Positions 11,306 through 23,653 of a stretch of 64,000 nucleotides of DNA are shown here, piece by piece. Both the position numbers and the translations under genes were made by a program. Under the pieces are notes generated by a model, which was not told the origin of the DNA, ran no database searches, and was given only the letters and a program-made list of their open reading frames with translations. The first letter of the stretch is position 1; each line of letters begins with the position of its first letter. Origin of the DNA: Cichorium intybus (Eukaryota > Streptophyta > Magnoliopsida > Asterales > Asteraceae); assembly GCA_023525715.1 (NCBI GenBank), contig CM042012.1, positions 52,597,004-52,661,003 on the forward strand. Reading direction: 5' to 3'.

Positions 11306-12072
11306 TGAAAGGTTTTGCACAAACAATGAACTAGAAACCCTAAGTTTACATGCAACCTAATGAAGGATCTATGTTTTTCTATCTTATGAACATATAACAA
11401 AATCCTAAGGCCAACAATTATTTCTAAAGATCAAAACAAGAATTTACCAACCTTTTGGATCTTGTTCTTGAAGCTAGCAGCCAAGAGCACCCGCCTCAAA
11501 TGAAGTCACACCCAAGCAAGGAGGAGAGAAAGCAGCAGAGTCTCTGGAGAGGATGAAGTTGGTGCGGGTTTTGGGGTACCCAGGGGTTCCTTTTATAGCC
11601 TCCTAGGGTTACAGCTAAAACCCTAGATGAGCCTCCTTAATGGGCAAGCCTGTAGCCATTTGGACCAGATCTCCCAAACCCTAATTAGGGTTTCGCCAAC
11701 CTAGGAGGATCCCTCCAGGATGGCGCCATTTCTGGCCCCTGGCTACTGGTTTGCCAGTTATTCAACTATTAAATAAATACAAACTAGTCCCTGCACTTTT
11801 AATTAATCAATTTAATTGTTGAATTAAATCCAATTAATTCTAAATTAAATTCTAATTAATTAATATAGTTTATAATGAATATATTAACACTTAAATATAT
11901 TAATAAACTATTTATTTAATTCTATTGATTTATTATACAATTAATAAATCAACCTCTCTCTCTACTGAACTCTACACCAATCCTCTAGCAATGAGGGCAA
12001 CCCAAATGGAATTTGCTTCAATTAACAATATAAATACAATTATAAGTCATGGCTTAGACACCAAATCCAACA
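11306..12072 (-). repeat. 3' LTR of the copia element at 11306-37579
   Basis: On the plus strand it begins TGAAAGGTTTTGCAC and ends AAATCCAACA, giving the TG...CA ends usual for LTRs. The same sequence occurs at 36840-37579 and, more diverged, as the solo LTR at 15695-16459. The inner end is followed at once by a polypurine tract. The end nearer the tract is very AT-rich with taattaat runs. Confidence 0.9.
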
Positions 12073-12930
12073 GTCTCCCACTTGGATATGTCTATGACTT
12101 TAATTGTCCATTTACCTTCTGATTAATCTCAGTTTCCTAGAAACTGTTCTTGAACTCTGACCAAGTCAGTTCTGTCCAAAGATAAGTGATCAGATGATCC
12201 TCCGTCCAACAAGATATTTCCAAACTCAAGACATGGATTAAGATCAATCTTGGTCCGATGCTCTGTTTCTCGATTTCCGATTTTGTTTATGACTTAAAGA
12301 CTACTAATTAAACACATCAGTTTAGTCCCGGTTGGCCAACACTTTCAGTCAACTTCAAAATCATCGAGAGGCCCACAGATATCTGTTTCCCATCGGGTCA
12401 GGGGACGGATAAGTTTCGACTTATATGTCTGTACCTTTTACCAGTCAGAATACTCACAACAATTCATTTTATAACATCGAGTTACCGGTGCGTTTTCGCA
12501 TTATCAATGAGCAACTGCCTTGCAAATTATAGATCATATCTTTTCACTTAAAGATTAAAGGATATTATCGTCTTAACATTGCTCGTGATGTAATCCATGA
12601 AACAATCGGTTAAGCGCGGGTTTATCCAATACTCAAATCTCTATTTTCTAAGTACTCATGAACGTTGTAGTAGTCTTACTGCAATGTCTAACTCCTTAGA
12701 CAATCTACAACCGATTCATGACAGTCTTTGTTCATACTTACTCCCTAACAGTATGATTGACTGTGGAGTTTTAAATAATCTAATTACTCAGGAAGTTTAA
12801 ACATGCAAAATTTGAAACACGATAATAAACAATTGACAAAGGTAGTAACAATACTCATTTATAAATCTCCATTATAAAATCACCAAGTCAATTACATTTA
12901 TGCTGTTACAAGTTTCAAAATCTATCTAAT
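12073..12930 (-). other. Copia 3' noncoding region with polypurine tract
   Basis: The tract (minus strand CATATCCAAGTGGGAGAC) abuts the 3' LTR. About 850 nt of noncoding sequence follow before the RNase H tail. Parts of this noncoding region are clearly conserved in the other copia end at 63011-63840, for example ccatgaaacaat, agtactcatga and the segment around gaaacacg-ataa. No long open frame is visible on either strand. Confidence 0.75.
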
Positions 12931-13780
12931 TACTATAACTGATATCATCCTTCAGTCCAATGCTCCGAGCATGCTGATTGTGCTTGATCCTGCTCAGCGC
13001 CTTAGTTAAAGGATCTGCAGGATTGTCTTCTGATGATACTCTCTTAACCAGTAAGTGACCTTCTTCTACGCGTGTCGAATATAATGGTACTTTTTGTCGA
13101 TATGTCTAAACTTTCCATGATCTCGCAGTTCCTTTGTCAAAGCGACCGCTCCTTCATTATCGCAGAATAGTTCCATCGGCTCCTGAATGCTCGGGACAAC
13201 TCCAAGGTCACCGATAAAGTTCTTCAGCCAAGCCGCTTCCTTAGATGCTTCACTCGCTGCAATGTACTCTGATTCGCACGTTGAATCAGCCATCGTCTCT
13301 TGCTTGGAACTTTTCCAAGTGACCGATCCCCCGTTCAGAAGAAATACTCAGCCCGACTGAGACCGACCACTGTCTCTATCTGTCTGAAAGCTGGCATCTG
13401 TATATCCACTCACTTTCAAGTCATCACTACCGCCAAGGACTAACACCATGTTCTTATTCCTTGATAGATACTTGAGTATGTTCTTAACTGCTATCTAGTG
13501 TGTCCTTCCAGGATTACCCTGGAAACGACTAACCATGCTCAAGGCAAAGGATACGTCGGGGCGAGTACATGTCATATCATACATGATCGATCCTACTGCC
13601 GAAGCATAAGGTACCCGACTCATCTCAGCTATTTCCTCATCGATACTCGGGCTTTGAGTCTTACTCAACTTGGGATTGCTTTGGATAGGTAGCTCTCCCT
13701 TCTTGGAATTTTTCATACTAAACCTCTTTAGTACCTTTTCCAAGTATGTACACTGACTCAGACCTATTAATTTTCTCTTT
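12931..13780 (-). pseudogene. Copia RT C-terminus and RNase H, frameshifted
   Basis: Minus-strand pieces at 13743-13495 (RT thumb region, with SAVGSIMYDMTCTRPD) and 13293-13066 (RNase H, with ADSTCESEYIAASEASKEA and LFCDNEGAVAL) belong to the same polyprotein as the RT at 13781-14938. A frameshift near 13066 moves the last part to another frame, which continues to a stop near 12935 with SSEDNPADPLTKAL. Several frame breaks show the copy cannot make a full polyprotein. Confidence 0.85.
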
Positions 13781-14938
13781 CTATCCTCTGAGTATCCTTA
13801 TCCCGAGAATATAAGCAGCTTCTCCAAGGTCTTTCATGGCGAAACACTTCCCAAGCCAAGCATTAACTTCTTGCAAGGTCGGAATGTCGTTTCCCATGAG
13901 CAGTATGTCATCAACATACCGCACCAGAAAAGTGACTATACTCCCACTAGCCTTGACATATATGCAGGACTCATATTCACTTTTAGAGAATCCAAACTCT
14001 TTGACCTTCTCATGGAAGCAAAGATTCCAGCTGCGAGACGCTTGTTTCAATCTGTAGATTGATCTCTCAAGCTTACACACTTTATCAGGATGCTTTGTGT
14101 CTACCAAACCTTCTGGCTGATTCATATAAGCATCCTCAGTCAGTTTCCTATTAAGGAAAGCGGTTTTGACATCCATCTGCCAAATTTCATAGTCATGAAA
14201 TGCAGCTATGGCAAGCATTCTCCTAATTGACTTAATCTTGGCTACTGGTGAGAAGGTTTCATCATAGTCAACTCCCGGGGTTTGAGTGAATCCCTTCGCA
14301 ACTAGCCGAGCTTTGTAAGTGTGTACTTTACCATCCATGTCGGTCTTCTTCTTGAAGATCCACTTGCACCCGACTATCTTACGACCCGGCACATTGTCAA
14401 TCAAGTTCCAAACTTGATTGTCATACATGGACTTAATCTCGCTGCCCATTGCCTCTTTCCATTTGGCAGACTCGGGGCCCGCCACTGCTTCGCTGTAGTT
14501 AGCTGGTTCATCCAAATTCGTCAGTGTATGATCACTGACAAACGTATCACCATCCGTAGTTATATGGAAACCATAAAACTCGGGTGGCATGCTAACTCTA
14601 CCCGAACGCCTAAGGGGCAATGAGATGTCAGTCGGTCCAACAGGAACCTCTTCCTCATGTTGGTGGCAAGTTTCTCCTAAGGTTGTTTCATCGGGTGTCT
14701 CCTGAATTTCTTCAAGATCGATTGTACTCCCACTATCATCTTTGGAAATGAGCTCTCTCTCTCGAAAGACTCCTCGTCTAGCTAGAAAGACCACGTCCTC
14801 GCTCGGTCTGTAGAACAAGTATCCAAATGACTGTTTCGGGTATCCGATGAAATAACACCTTTCCCTTCTTTCTGCGAGTTTGTCTTGAGTCTCTCGTCTC
14901 ACGAAAGCCTCACAACCCCAGACTTTGATTTGTGCCAA
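13781..14938 (-). pseudogene. Copia reverse transcriptase region
   Basis: A 385-codon minus-strand frame holds the copia RT core: WIFKKKTDMDGKVHTYKARL, GVDYDETFSPVAK, QMDVKTAFLN, LKQASRSWN and the catalytic YVDD (in VRYVDDILLMGND). The N-terminal part is the integrase-RT linker. Reverse transcriptase copies element RNA to DNA inside particles. The frame is open here, but neighbouring segments on both sides are frameshifted, so it is a fragment of a dead polyprotein. Confidence 0.9.
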
Positions 14939-15694
14939 CGAGGGAACTTTCCCCGTCCATATCTGGTGCGGTGTTTTAGCAACCTTCTGGTTGGGACAAG
15001 GTTAAGGATATGGGCGGCAGTCTCGAAGGCATACCCCCAGAAATGAATTGGAAGCGAAGCTCGATTCATCATGGAACGAACCATGTCCAACAAGGTTCGG
15101 TTTCGTCTTTGAGCAACGTCGTTTAACTGAGGTGTCCTGGGAGGCGACAACTGTGAAACTATTCCACATTCCTTTAGATAATCGAGATACTCGATACTAA
15201 GATACTCACCGCCTCTGTTGTATCTAAGCATCTTTATCTTTCTGCCCAGTTGATTTTCTACTTCATTCTTAAACTCTTTGAACTTTTCAAAGGTATTTGA
15301 CTTGTGTTTGATTAAGTAGATATACCCATATCTACTAAAATCGTCAGTAAAGATCACATAGAACTGCGTGCCATCTTTTGTGGTCGTTCTGAATAGACCG
15401 CACACATCTGTGTGTATGATGTCTAATAGACCTTCACCTCTTTCAAAGGACCATTTGAATGGTGATTTTGTCATCTTTCCAAATAAACAAGACTCGCATA
15501 CATCGTCCGATTTGAGGTCGAACGATTCCAGCACTTCATCCTTTTGGAGTTGGGCGATGCGTTTCTTTTAATATGGCCAATGCGACAGTGCCACAAACAT
15601 GCCTTTTTACACCGCCCGAAGAATCAATATGCAATACATTTTTACCATAATTATCAACACACATAATAGTTTCATACACTCCATCACAAGCCAT
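14899..15694 (-). pseudogene. Copia integrase region with changed catalytic positions
   Basis: The frame 15534-14899 (211 codons) carries the pre-integrase cysteine motif (CESCLFGK) and the rve core (HTDVCGLF, FTDDFSRYGYIYL). Where copia integrases have their second catalytic Asp, in the S-D-x-G-GEY context, this copy reads RYNRGGEY (Asn105 of the frame). Where the catalytic Glu precedes RRNRTL it has Gln142. The segment 15694-15540 upstream belongs to the same protein in other frames and includes the CVDNYGKNVLHIDSS part. The protein would not integrate DNA even if expressed. Confidence 0.85.
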
Positions 15695-16459
15695 TGAAGG
15701 GTTTCTATGCAAACAATGAACACAAAAATTCCTATGGTTCACATGCAACCCTAATATTGATATATGTTTTCTTCTATGAAGATTAGAACTAAAAACCTAA
15801 AGGATACAATTCAATTCTAAAGATGAATTAGGAAAACCAACCTTTGATCTTATGATCCTTCAAGCAGCAGCAAAAGTATCCTGCCTCAAATGCAAGTCAC
15901 ACCCAAGTGATGGAAGAATCAGTCCAGCAGAGTAACACAGAGAGAGAGATGGCGTGAATGAATGAGGTGCCAGGGGGTTCCTTTTATAGCCTCCTAGGGT
16001 TACACCTGGAACCCTAAGGAGCCTCCAACTGGACAAGGCTTTTGACCACTTGGACCAGGCTTACCAAAACCCTAATTAGGGTTTCGCCAAACCCTGGAGG
16101 AGCCTCCAGGGTGGCGCCATTTTGGTCCCTGGTTTTACCTGGCGAGTTATTCAACTATTGAATAAATGTCAAACCAGTCCCTGCACCTTTTAATTAATTA
16201 ATTTAATCTCTAAATTAAATCCAATTAATTCTAGATTAAATCTTAATTAATTATTATAGTTTCTAATTAATATATTAACACTTAAATATATATATATATA
16301 TATATATTCTATTGATTTATTATACAATTAATAAATCAACTATTCTCTTTACTGAACTATATATCTATCCTCCATCTATGAGGGCAACCCAAATGGACTT
16401 TGCTTTTATTCATAAGATAAATACAATTATAAGTCATGGCTTAGACACCTAATCCAACA
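15695..16459 (-). mobile_element. Solo LTR of the same copia family, nested in copia pol
   Basis: It runs on the plus strand from TGAAGGGTTTCTATGCAAAC to CTAATCCAACA and resembles the 767-bp LTRs of the host copia along its length, including the inner AT-rich end (with a short TA run at 16286-16305). Flanks are GCCAT (15690-15694) and GTCAT (16460-16464), a 5-bp duplication with one change. No internal sequence remains, so it probably arose by LTR-LTR recombination after insertion. Confidence 0.85.
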
Positions 16460-16866
16460 GTCATAGCATTAAAGATAAAGACATCATTTTTGAAAACTGA
16501 AATTGAACCATTCAATTTATTAAAATCATAATAAAAACCCTGTTTGAACAATGCATAAAAAAAATTATGTTCTTTGCCATATCAGGCGAATAGCAACAAT
16601 TATGTAAATCTAAACTAACTCCACTACCAAGCACTAATCTATAGACACCGATTTTGGTAACAGGTGATGTTCGCCTATTGCCCATGACCAGATTCAGTCT
16701 ACCACGCTCCAGCTCCCTACTTACCCTTAGTCCCTGTAAATCAGAACAGATATGAAAACCACATCCTATATCAAGGACCCAAGAACAGGAAGAATATGAG
16801 TTATTAGATATAGAGTAAGTGCCTGCTTGTGATGGCTTCACGTTTCCATCTTTGATATCTTGCAAG
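16460..16866 (-). pseudogene. Copia protease region
   Basis: Minus-strand coding sequence between the MITE and the solo LTR. It shows the retroviral-type aspartic protease site as DIGCGFHIC, where copia elements normally have D-T/S-G; the second position is Ile. Family-typical ERGRLNLVMGNRR and YSPDMAKNI follow. A small frameshift near 16560 breaks the frame. The left end continues directly into the integrase part beyond the solo LTR at 15694. Confidence 0.8.
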
Positions 16867-17271
16867 CAGTGTTGCAAAAGACGCTAGGCGCTCCCAGGTC
16901 GGTGGACTAGCGAGTAGCGATTACTCGGCTAGGCGGGGAGTACTCGGACGAGTACTCGGATAACGTAAATTATAAAGAAATTAATTTTGGGTAAATTATA
17001 TATATGACAAATATTATAAGTTCATTAGATTTATAACAAAATAGATGAATATCAATTAATTTAGGGGTTTATTTTCAGTCAACAAACTGAGTATAAGGTT
17101 TGACCGAGGAATTTCCGAGGAAATCCGAGGAATTTCTGAGGAAATCCGAGGAATTTCCGAGGAATTCTGAGTAATAGCTAGTCCGATTTATTAGACCGAT
17201 TCTTGAAAAATCACCAAGGTACCTAGCCGAGTCCGAGTACTCGGCCGAGTCAGCCGAGTTTTGCAACACTG
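16867..17271 (+). mobile_element. hAT-type MITE, 405 bp, in copia gag
   Basis: Ends are perfect inverted repeats CAGTGTTGCAAAA / TTTTGCAACACTG. The element is flanked by a perfect 8-bp duplication CTTGCAAG (16859-16866 and 17272-17279). An 8-bp duplication and CA..TG ends are the signature of hAT transposons. Subterminal CTAGGCG and ACTCGG words are repeated. An 11-bp GAGGAATTTCC / GAGGAAATCC array lies at about 17105-17170. No transposase is encoded. Strand is arbitrary. Copia gag coding sequence continues on both sides. Confidence 0.92.
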
Positions 17272-17384
17272 CTTGCAAGTACCTGGGGCAGCTTCTCTTC
17301 CAGTGTCCCTTTTCTTTGCAGTAAAAGCAGTCGGCTTCCTTAGGATTCATGACATGCGGAATTCTTGAAGACTTGGCTCTAGGG
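17272..17384 (-). pseudogene. Copia gag zinc-knuckle segment
   Basis: A short coding remnant between the MITE and element A, with the CCHC nucleocapsid box CFYCKEKGHWKRSC. It is the C-terminal part of the Gag whose N-terminal part lies at 26205-26960, separated by the insertion of element A. The TAGGG target duplication falls inside the coding sequence. Confidence 0.85.
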
Positions 17385-19936
17385 TGTAACACCCGGCTTT
17401 TAAAACAAAAACACCCCTGAAAATTTTTCATTTTTAATAAAGGTTTCAGTACTTAAAACCATAAACAAAGGGGTATATTTTAATAAAAACGGGTACAAGC
17501 GTATCAAGGAGAGTATAATATACCGTAGTCTCCTTTGAAGCCGGGCTGCTACTGACAGCATCTAAAAGTCCTACTTCTCGAGTCACAGACTCTATCTATT
17601 CCCCTATCAGGATCATGCTAACCTGCAGGGACATTTAACAAACGGTATGAGCTACAAAGCTCAGTGAGTAATCATTTCTGCAAATAACACATATAAGAAT
17701 ACATTCATATATCTATTTGGATATCGGATCCAAACTCCTAGCCTTACTGGCTGACCAAGTATTTCTTAGGATTTCACATCCTATTTCATAGTCTTACAGG
17801 CTGAACCATAATAACCTGTAATTATCAAGCCACGTTAGTTATTTGCACATTTAATCATATTTAACCATTTCTGTCCCATGGTTCTTAGTCACAATGGACT
17901 GCATCGTATTTCATGGCTATTCAAGCCGCATCCTGTGTCATAGCTATATAAGCTGCACCAAAACATTATCAATATATAAATCATAGCCCGGAGGCCGCAC
18001 CAGTTTATCATAGCCCGAAGGCCACACCAGAATATCATAGCCATATAGGCCGCACCATGTACCTGTAATAATCTCATACAATACAAAATCAAATATGGCT
18101 CACGGGTTAGCCCGCTGTTGCCTTGGCTCACGGGTTAGCCCGTTGTTGCCTAGACTCACGGGTTAGCCCGCTGTTGTCTATATAATTTAACTCATCAGAA
18201 TAAACTGTGGCTCACGGGTTAGCCCGCTGTTGCCTAGACTCACGGGTTAGCCCGCTGTTGTCTATATAACAGTTTACATAGATATATTGACTCACAGTTC
18301 CGTTCTTGTCTATTATAGACTCACAGCTTATCTGGTCTTGTCATTTTATTGACTCACAGTTCCGTTCTTGTCTATTATAAACTCACGGCTTATCTGGTCT
18401 TGTCATATTACAGATTATAAATATATATGTATTGACTCACAGCTCCGTTCTTGTCATCGCAATGACTCACGGCTTATCTGGTATTGTCTTTTACATATAT
18501 CTTTACACTTGTCATTTTCGTCCCTCGAAGCCGTTTCAACCTGTAACAGTTCAATCATCATATATCATATATGATATCAGTGAGATTACTCACCTGGATG
18601 TTAGCTGCATTTAAATCCCGGTTGTTTCTTGCCTTTGCGTGCACCACAACCATTTATCCCGTACCTATTTATTCATTTATATACCAAATGATAATAGGTT
18701 AATAACCATTTTAATTGACTCTACTACACAAGAGTCCTATACAATTCAATTGGGGACCCTTTCCAAGTATTTCCTGTCAATAACCATCGTTATAAAATTT
18801 AATACACTTCCCGAAATACGCGTATTCTACTACAGTACTTTTGGGAGGTCGTATTCGTATTCCGATAATTTTCCATGAAGTTTTACAACATATTGGACCT
18901 ATGTTTAAAATTTCAGGTCAATCGGATAAGCCTAGCATCAAAATCAAACTTGGAAAATTCACAGAAAACAAATTGGTTTCTGCCCAGGGCTCGAGTCGCG
19001 ACCAGACAGGTGCTCGAGTCGCGAAGGACCCTCTTCGAGTCGCGAGCGAGCCCTTGCTCGAGTCGCGAGCGCTGGACAGAAGTGCAGAAACTCCGATTTT
19101 ATGCTAGAATTTTCCATTTTTCCATTTTTAAGCACTTATTGCTCGACTTAATCGGTTGGGGTTTATTCCTAGGCTAAAACCTTACATTAACACAAGGTTT
19201 TCAACCATTACAAACAACTCAATCAATCAAAATGAAGAATTAGGGTTCTTAGTTCCAAAACCCCAAAACTTCAAATTCATCACAAATAGCAATCTACTTC
19301 CATTTTCTTGCATTAAGTCCTTTTAGCATGACTTACTGGAAGTATTAAACCATTTAAACCACATAATCATAACTGAAATTTACAAATTTCAGTTTCTATA
19401 AAACCCAAATCAAGAACACTTCAAGAACTTGGTTAAAATCAAGTTTACTAACCTTGATTAACAAAGGAATCACCAATTCGAGCTATGATTCCATTTCCTT
19501 GCTTCAATTCCATGATTTCTGCAAAATTTTGCTCCTTCAAAGCTCCTCCCGTTGCTGCACAATTGGCTAGTCAAAGAAGAGAGTCAACTCTCTTATTTAT
19601 ACATTCAAAATTTGCAAATTTGGTCCTTAAGTTCCATTTCTTGAACTTTGGCCACAATAATCAAGTTTTATGACATAAAACTTTCATTTCTTACATTTTT
19701 GCCACAACCAACAACATTTTTACATAATTGGTCTTTCACATGGTCAAATGACCAAAATACCCTTTTGTGGTAAAACGACCAATTTCAGTTTTTATAACAT
19801 TTTAAGTCCAAAACTGAAAATATTATTTCAAACCAAATTCTTTTCCGTCCAAAAGACCAAATTACCCTTCTAAGGTAAAATGACCAATTTACCCTTTTTA
19901 TTATATTTACATAAAAAAAAGTGTCTTGGCGTTACA
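17385..19936 (-). repeat. 3' LTR of gypsy element A
   Basis: It begins TGTAACACCCGGC and ends GGCGTTACA on the plus strand. It contains three kinds of short repeats: CATAGCC...GGCCGCACC units (17930-18060), about five GACTCACGGGTTAGCCCGCT units (18090-18260) and GACTCACAG/CGGCTTATCTGG units (18290-18490). Four TCGAGTCGCGA words follow at 18990-19070. Confidence 0.92.
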
Positions 19937-22900
19937 AATTCTCCCCTCCTTCAAAAGATTTCGTCCCCGAAATCATACAAACAAGCGAGGGTAATTATAT
20001 CTCGTTACAATTTCGGTTTCCCATATCATATGGAAACCTCTATGGTGTTGCCTAAGCACTTAACCATACTAGTCTTCTTATTTCGTGGTTATATTACTGT
20101 TCATCAAACATTCCTCCGGTTGTCCCGGGTACCATAACTTCTCATCTACCTCATTTCAGCATGAGGTATTCATTGAAATTTTATCAATCCATGTTCTCAG
20201 AACCATGAGACCCATAGAAAACATTACAATTATCTCGAAGTTCATTAAGAATCATCAAGAATCATTACAATTACTCTTTGGGACATATGGAAAAGTCCAA
20301 TAGATGAGGACTTAACTTTCCTTTCTTCCCAAAACAATTTAGTCTTCTAGGGGAATACTTTGAACACTGTCATCTTTCCCATTTGGAATTTCCACGGTTT
20401 TACTCGGCAATCCGTATACTACTTTTGTCGATTTTTGTCTATTTCTAAGCTTTCTCGAATTTGCATAATCTTTTCTTCTGTTTGAGGTACAAATCTCGGG
20501 TCCAGCCAACGGCTTCTCCCCAACTTCAGTCTAGCAAATCGGCGTGTAACACGATACTCCATACTATGCATTATACGGGTCATCTAAATGCTGATACGAA
20601 AACTGCTATTATCTACGGGTTCTACCAAAGATAGGCGATCTTTTCATCTTTCACCAGGGTCTATTATGCAAGTTCAATGCATATTTTCTAAAGTCTGTGT
20701 CAATATTTCATCTTGTTTATCAATCTGCAATTCGTATTCAGTACTTGCTAGTACTTTTGAACTATTAATTCTAGGAATCAATGCTAAAATCAGCAAATAA
20801 TTCTAGTATTTCGATCCAATACAGTCGACACTTGTAGTGCACATCAACAATTTTCTTTTTCCATGTAGTTTTTCACTACCTTTCGATCTTTATTTCTTCT
20901 TTAGTCAGTATAAATCTACACTGATTTCATCAATCAATCTGCAATTACCCAGATGGTGTCATACCCATGCGGTACTTGCAAAGACTTTATTACAAAGTCT
21001 ATAATATTTTCGTCCCATTTCTTCTTTAGGACCCACAACGGTTAAATTTTCTGTATACTTCCAATGGTTTGACTTTATTTACACACAAGTCAAACACTTT
21101 TCACATGTCTTTCAATATCTTTCTTCATTCCCAGCTACCAATACATAGGTTATATCATCCTACACAATTTGGTACTGTCCCAGGAATTTTGCATATCTAT
21201 CCAAATATACATCTTTTAAGGGTAAATTTTTATATCTCGCTTTGCTTTGGAATTCACATACACAACCACCAAGGGTTTTCAATCGCCGTGAGTTTCTAAC
21301 TAGCTTCTTTCAATAGCTAATCATTCATTCACTTTTCACGTTTTCAGACTTGCACACTTCTTCTTGTGCTACCCGAATCAACTCAGGTAATCAATTCGCC
21401 ACACTTACGCATGTGGTTGTATCTTTCAAAAGATACTCTTTCTAATTCAAGGCATCTATAATCACATCCATCTTTCTGAGATGGTACAAGATTTCATAAC
21501 CGAAATCTTTAAGTAACCCATCTATTTTTGCTATCTCCTGTTTAGCTTCTTTTTTATCAATTAAGTATTTCAAACTCTTATGATCCGTATAAACAGTAAG
21601 CTTTACACCACATCAGTAGTGTCTTCAAAGCTTCAATGTCAAAATCATAATTGCTACTGCAATCTCATGTGCTGGATATATTTCTGTAAAACAATTTATC
21701 TTCTCCGCTTAGCGATAATGCTAACACCGGAGCTTCACACAAGGTTTATTTCAACCTTTGAAAAGTTACATGTGGTCTTTCTACCACTCAGACTTTTCAC
21801 TTTTATTGGTTAACTTTAGTCAACTCAACATCAATCAAGGAGCAGTTTTCTACAACTCTCCTATAATAACCTGCCGAACCAAGGAACTACAATTCTAGTC
21901 AGATTCCTCAAGCGGTTCCCATTTTATCACAACATCATTTCTACTGGATCCAGTTTAACATTTTCGGCATCAATAACATGCCCAAAGAATATGAAACTTC
22001 TTTTATTCAAATTTCATACTTGAAGAATTTTACATATCACTTTACTCAGCGAAATAACTCCAATATCTGGTACAAATGTACCTCATATTCAGTCTGGTTC
22101 CGAGAATATCATATTCTCAGTAGTCAGTGCACATAAGCATTAACTTATCTTTCTTCTTTTCAAACAGGATAGGGCTCCACACGATGACACATTCGGCCAT
22201 ATGAGACCCCAATTCAAAAAAACAATTCTTTCCAATTGTTTTACCACTCTGCCATCTCTGCAGAGGCTAATCAATATAGAACCTACATAACAGGAACGGC
22301 TCCCAAGACCAGCTTAATCATAAGCTCTTCTCACCAATCTGGCAGAAATCCTGGAAGTTCTTTTCAAAAGAAACATCCGAGAATTTATTTAAAGTAGTAC
22401 ACTACTATCACCGCTTTATTAAGCTTGGCCCATACCACGTATGCCAACTACAACATCATTCCTTTACTAACTCTTTTCCGAGTTTTAATCAAAGAAAATA
22501 ACCGGTATTCTCAACAACGGTCATTTACCATGGATTTTCATCCGCTCATTTCTGTTTTAAGAACCATAATGTTCTTATTTCTACAATTCATGTTAGCATA
22601 ATTCATTGCTAACCAATTCATAAGCACAATTGCTTCAGATTCACTGGTAGTTATCGGCTTCAGATTTTTAGGGAAAAATGGTCCCGTAAATCCTAGGCAA
22701 ACTACCTTCCAGGTGTTCAATATCTAGAACATTTTTGCTATCTGCTATAGCTACTTCCAAAATTTCATCCATAATCGTTGATGAAATATTCAGACAAGAC
22801 ATCAAAGTCATTGATCCAAAGCGTAGCTTCATGGATCATATATAACATATATGGGGATTATATTCAAGACAATGATATCTGAGACTATATCAGTCTACTC

Positions 22901-23653
22901 ACGAGCTTTTTCCACAATCTGCTGGAATTCTCATAATACCACTGGTCCTTTTCGACCATTTATTTCTTCTTTCTTTCCTCCCCGTTCTTTCCGGGGTTCA
23001 TCACCCGTTACTCCACATTTAGAATATGAGTATTTCTTAGGAAAGTGTTCTATAGCTCCGTACTAGACACACTTCCGATCTATCCAACAAGCTCGAGCAA
23101 TATGCTCCTGCTTGCTGCAATTTCAGCGATTCAACGGTAGAGTCTCAACCCTACAATTTTCTTAGTGCTTTTCCTGCACTTCTCATAATACATAACTGCT
23201 CTGTTTTGGTCCCTTCCCTTTAAGGTTGGACTCAGTCTGTGGTAACTTCTCCTGAAGCGTCCACTAATCATTTTATGCTTTTCTTGTAGTCTCAGCTACT
23301 TTTCTTTCACCTTGATATCAATCAGGGTGAGCACCCAATTTCTTTCTCTGACCACAGTAACTACTGTTGCTTGTCATGTGGATTTTCTGCTACTTGTCTC
23401 TTTGCCCCTCGTTCAATGGAGCTTTGAGAAAAGGGCTGGTTTGCCTCTTAAAGCTGCACGCCCTAAATTCCTCCCAGTAATATTTGCTGCTCATAATTCT
23501 TAGACGTTAGAAGTCACCAATAGTTAGGTTATATATGTATAATAACAACTATATACACCTAACGGTACATCGTGTCTACTGTCTCAAGGTTTAAGTCCAG
23601 GAATCTACTCTATAGACACCTAGTTCACTTAAACCACGGCTCTGATACCAACT
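19937..23653 (-). pseudogene. Decayed gag-pol interior of gypsy element A
   Basis: Aligned by eye with the intact gypsy at 3205-8547 it shows, on the minus strand, fragments of integrase/RNase H (near 21560-21650), RT and protease (22720-22538). Stops and frameshifts occur everywhere. The interior of element B (30724-34379) is clearly homologous and shares changes, such as Asn in place of Asp in the conserved protease MDWL motif. The plus strand holds only short chance frames. Confidence 0.8.

Noticed and set aside
17889..18131. 80-codon minus-strand frame in element A's LTR, repeated at 24158-24400
   Set aside because: Both copies lie in short-repeat arrays of the LTR pair and are identical because the LTRs are; no protein-like features.
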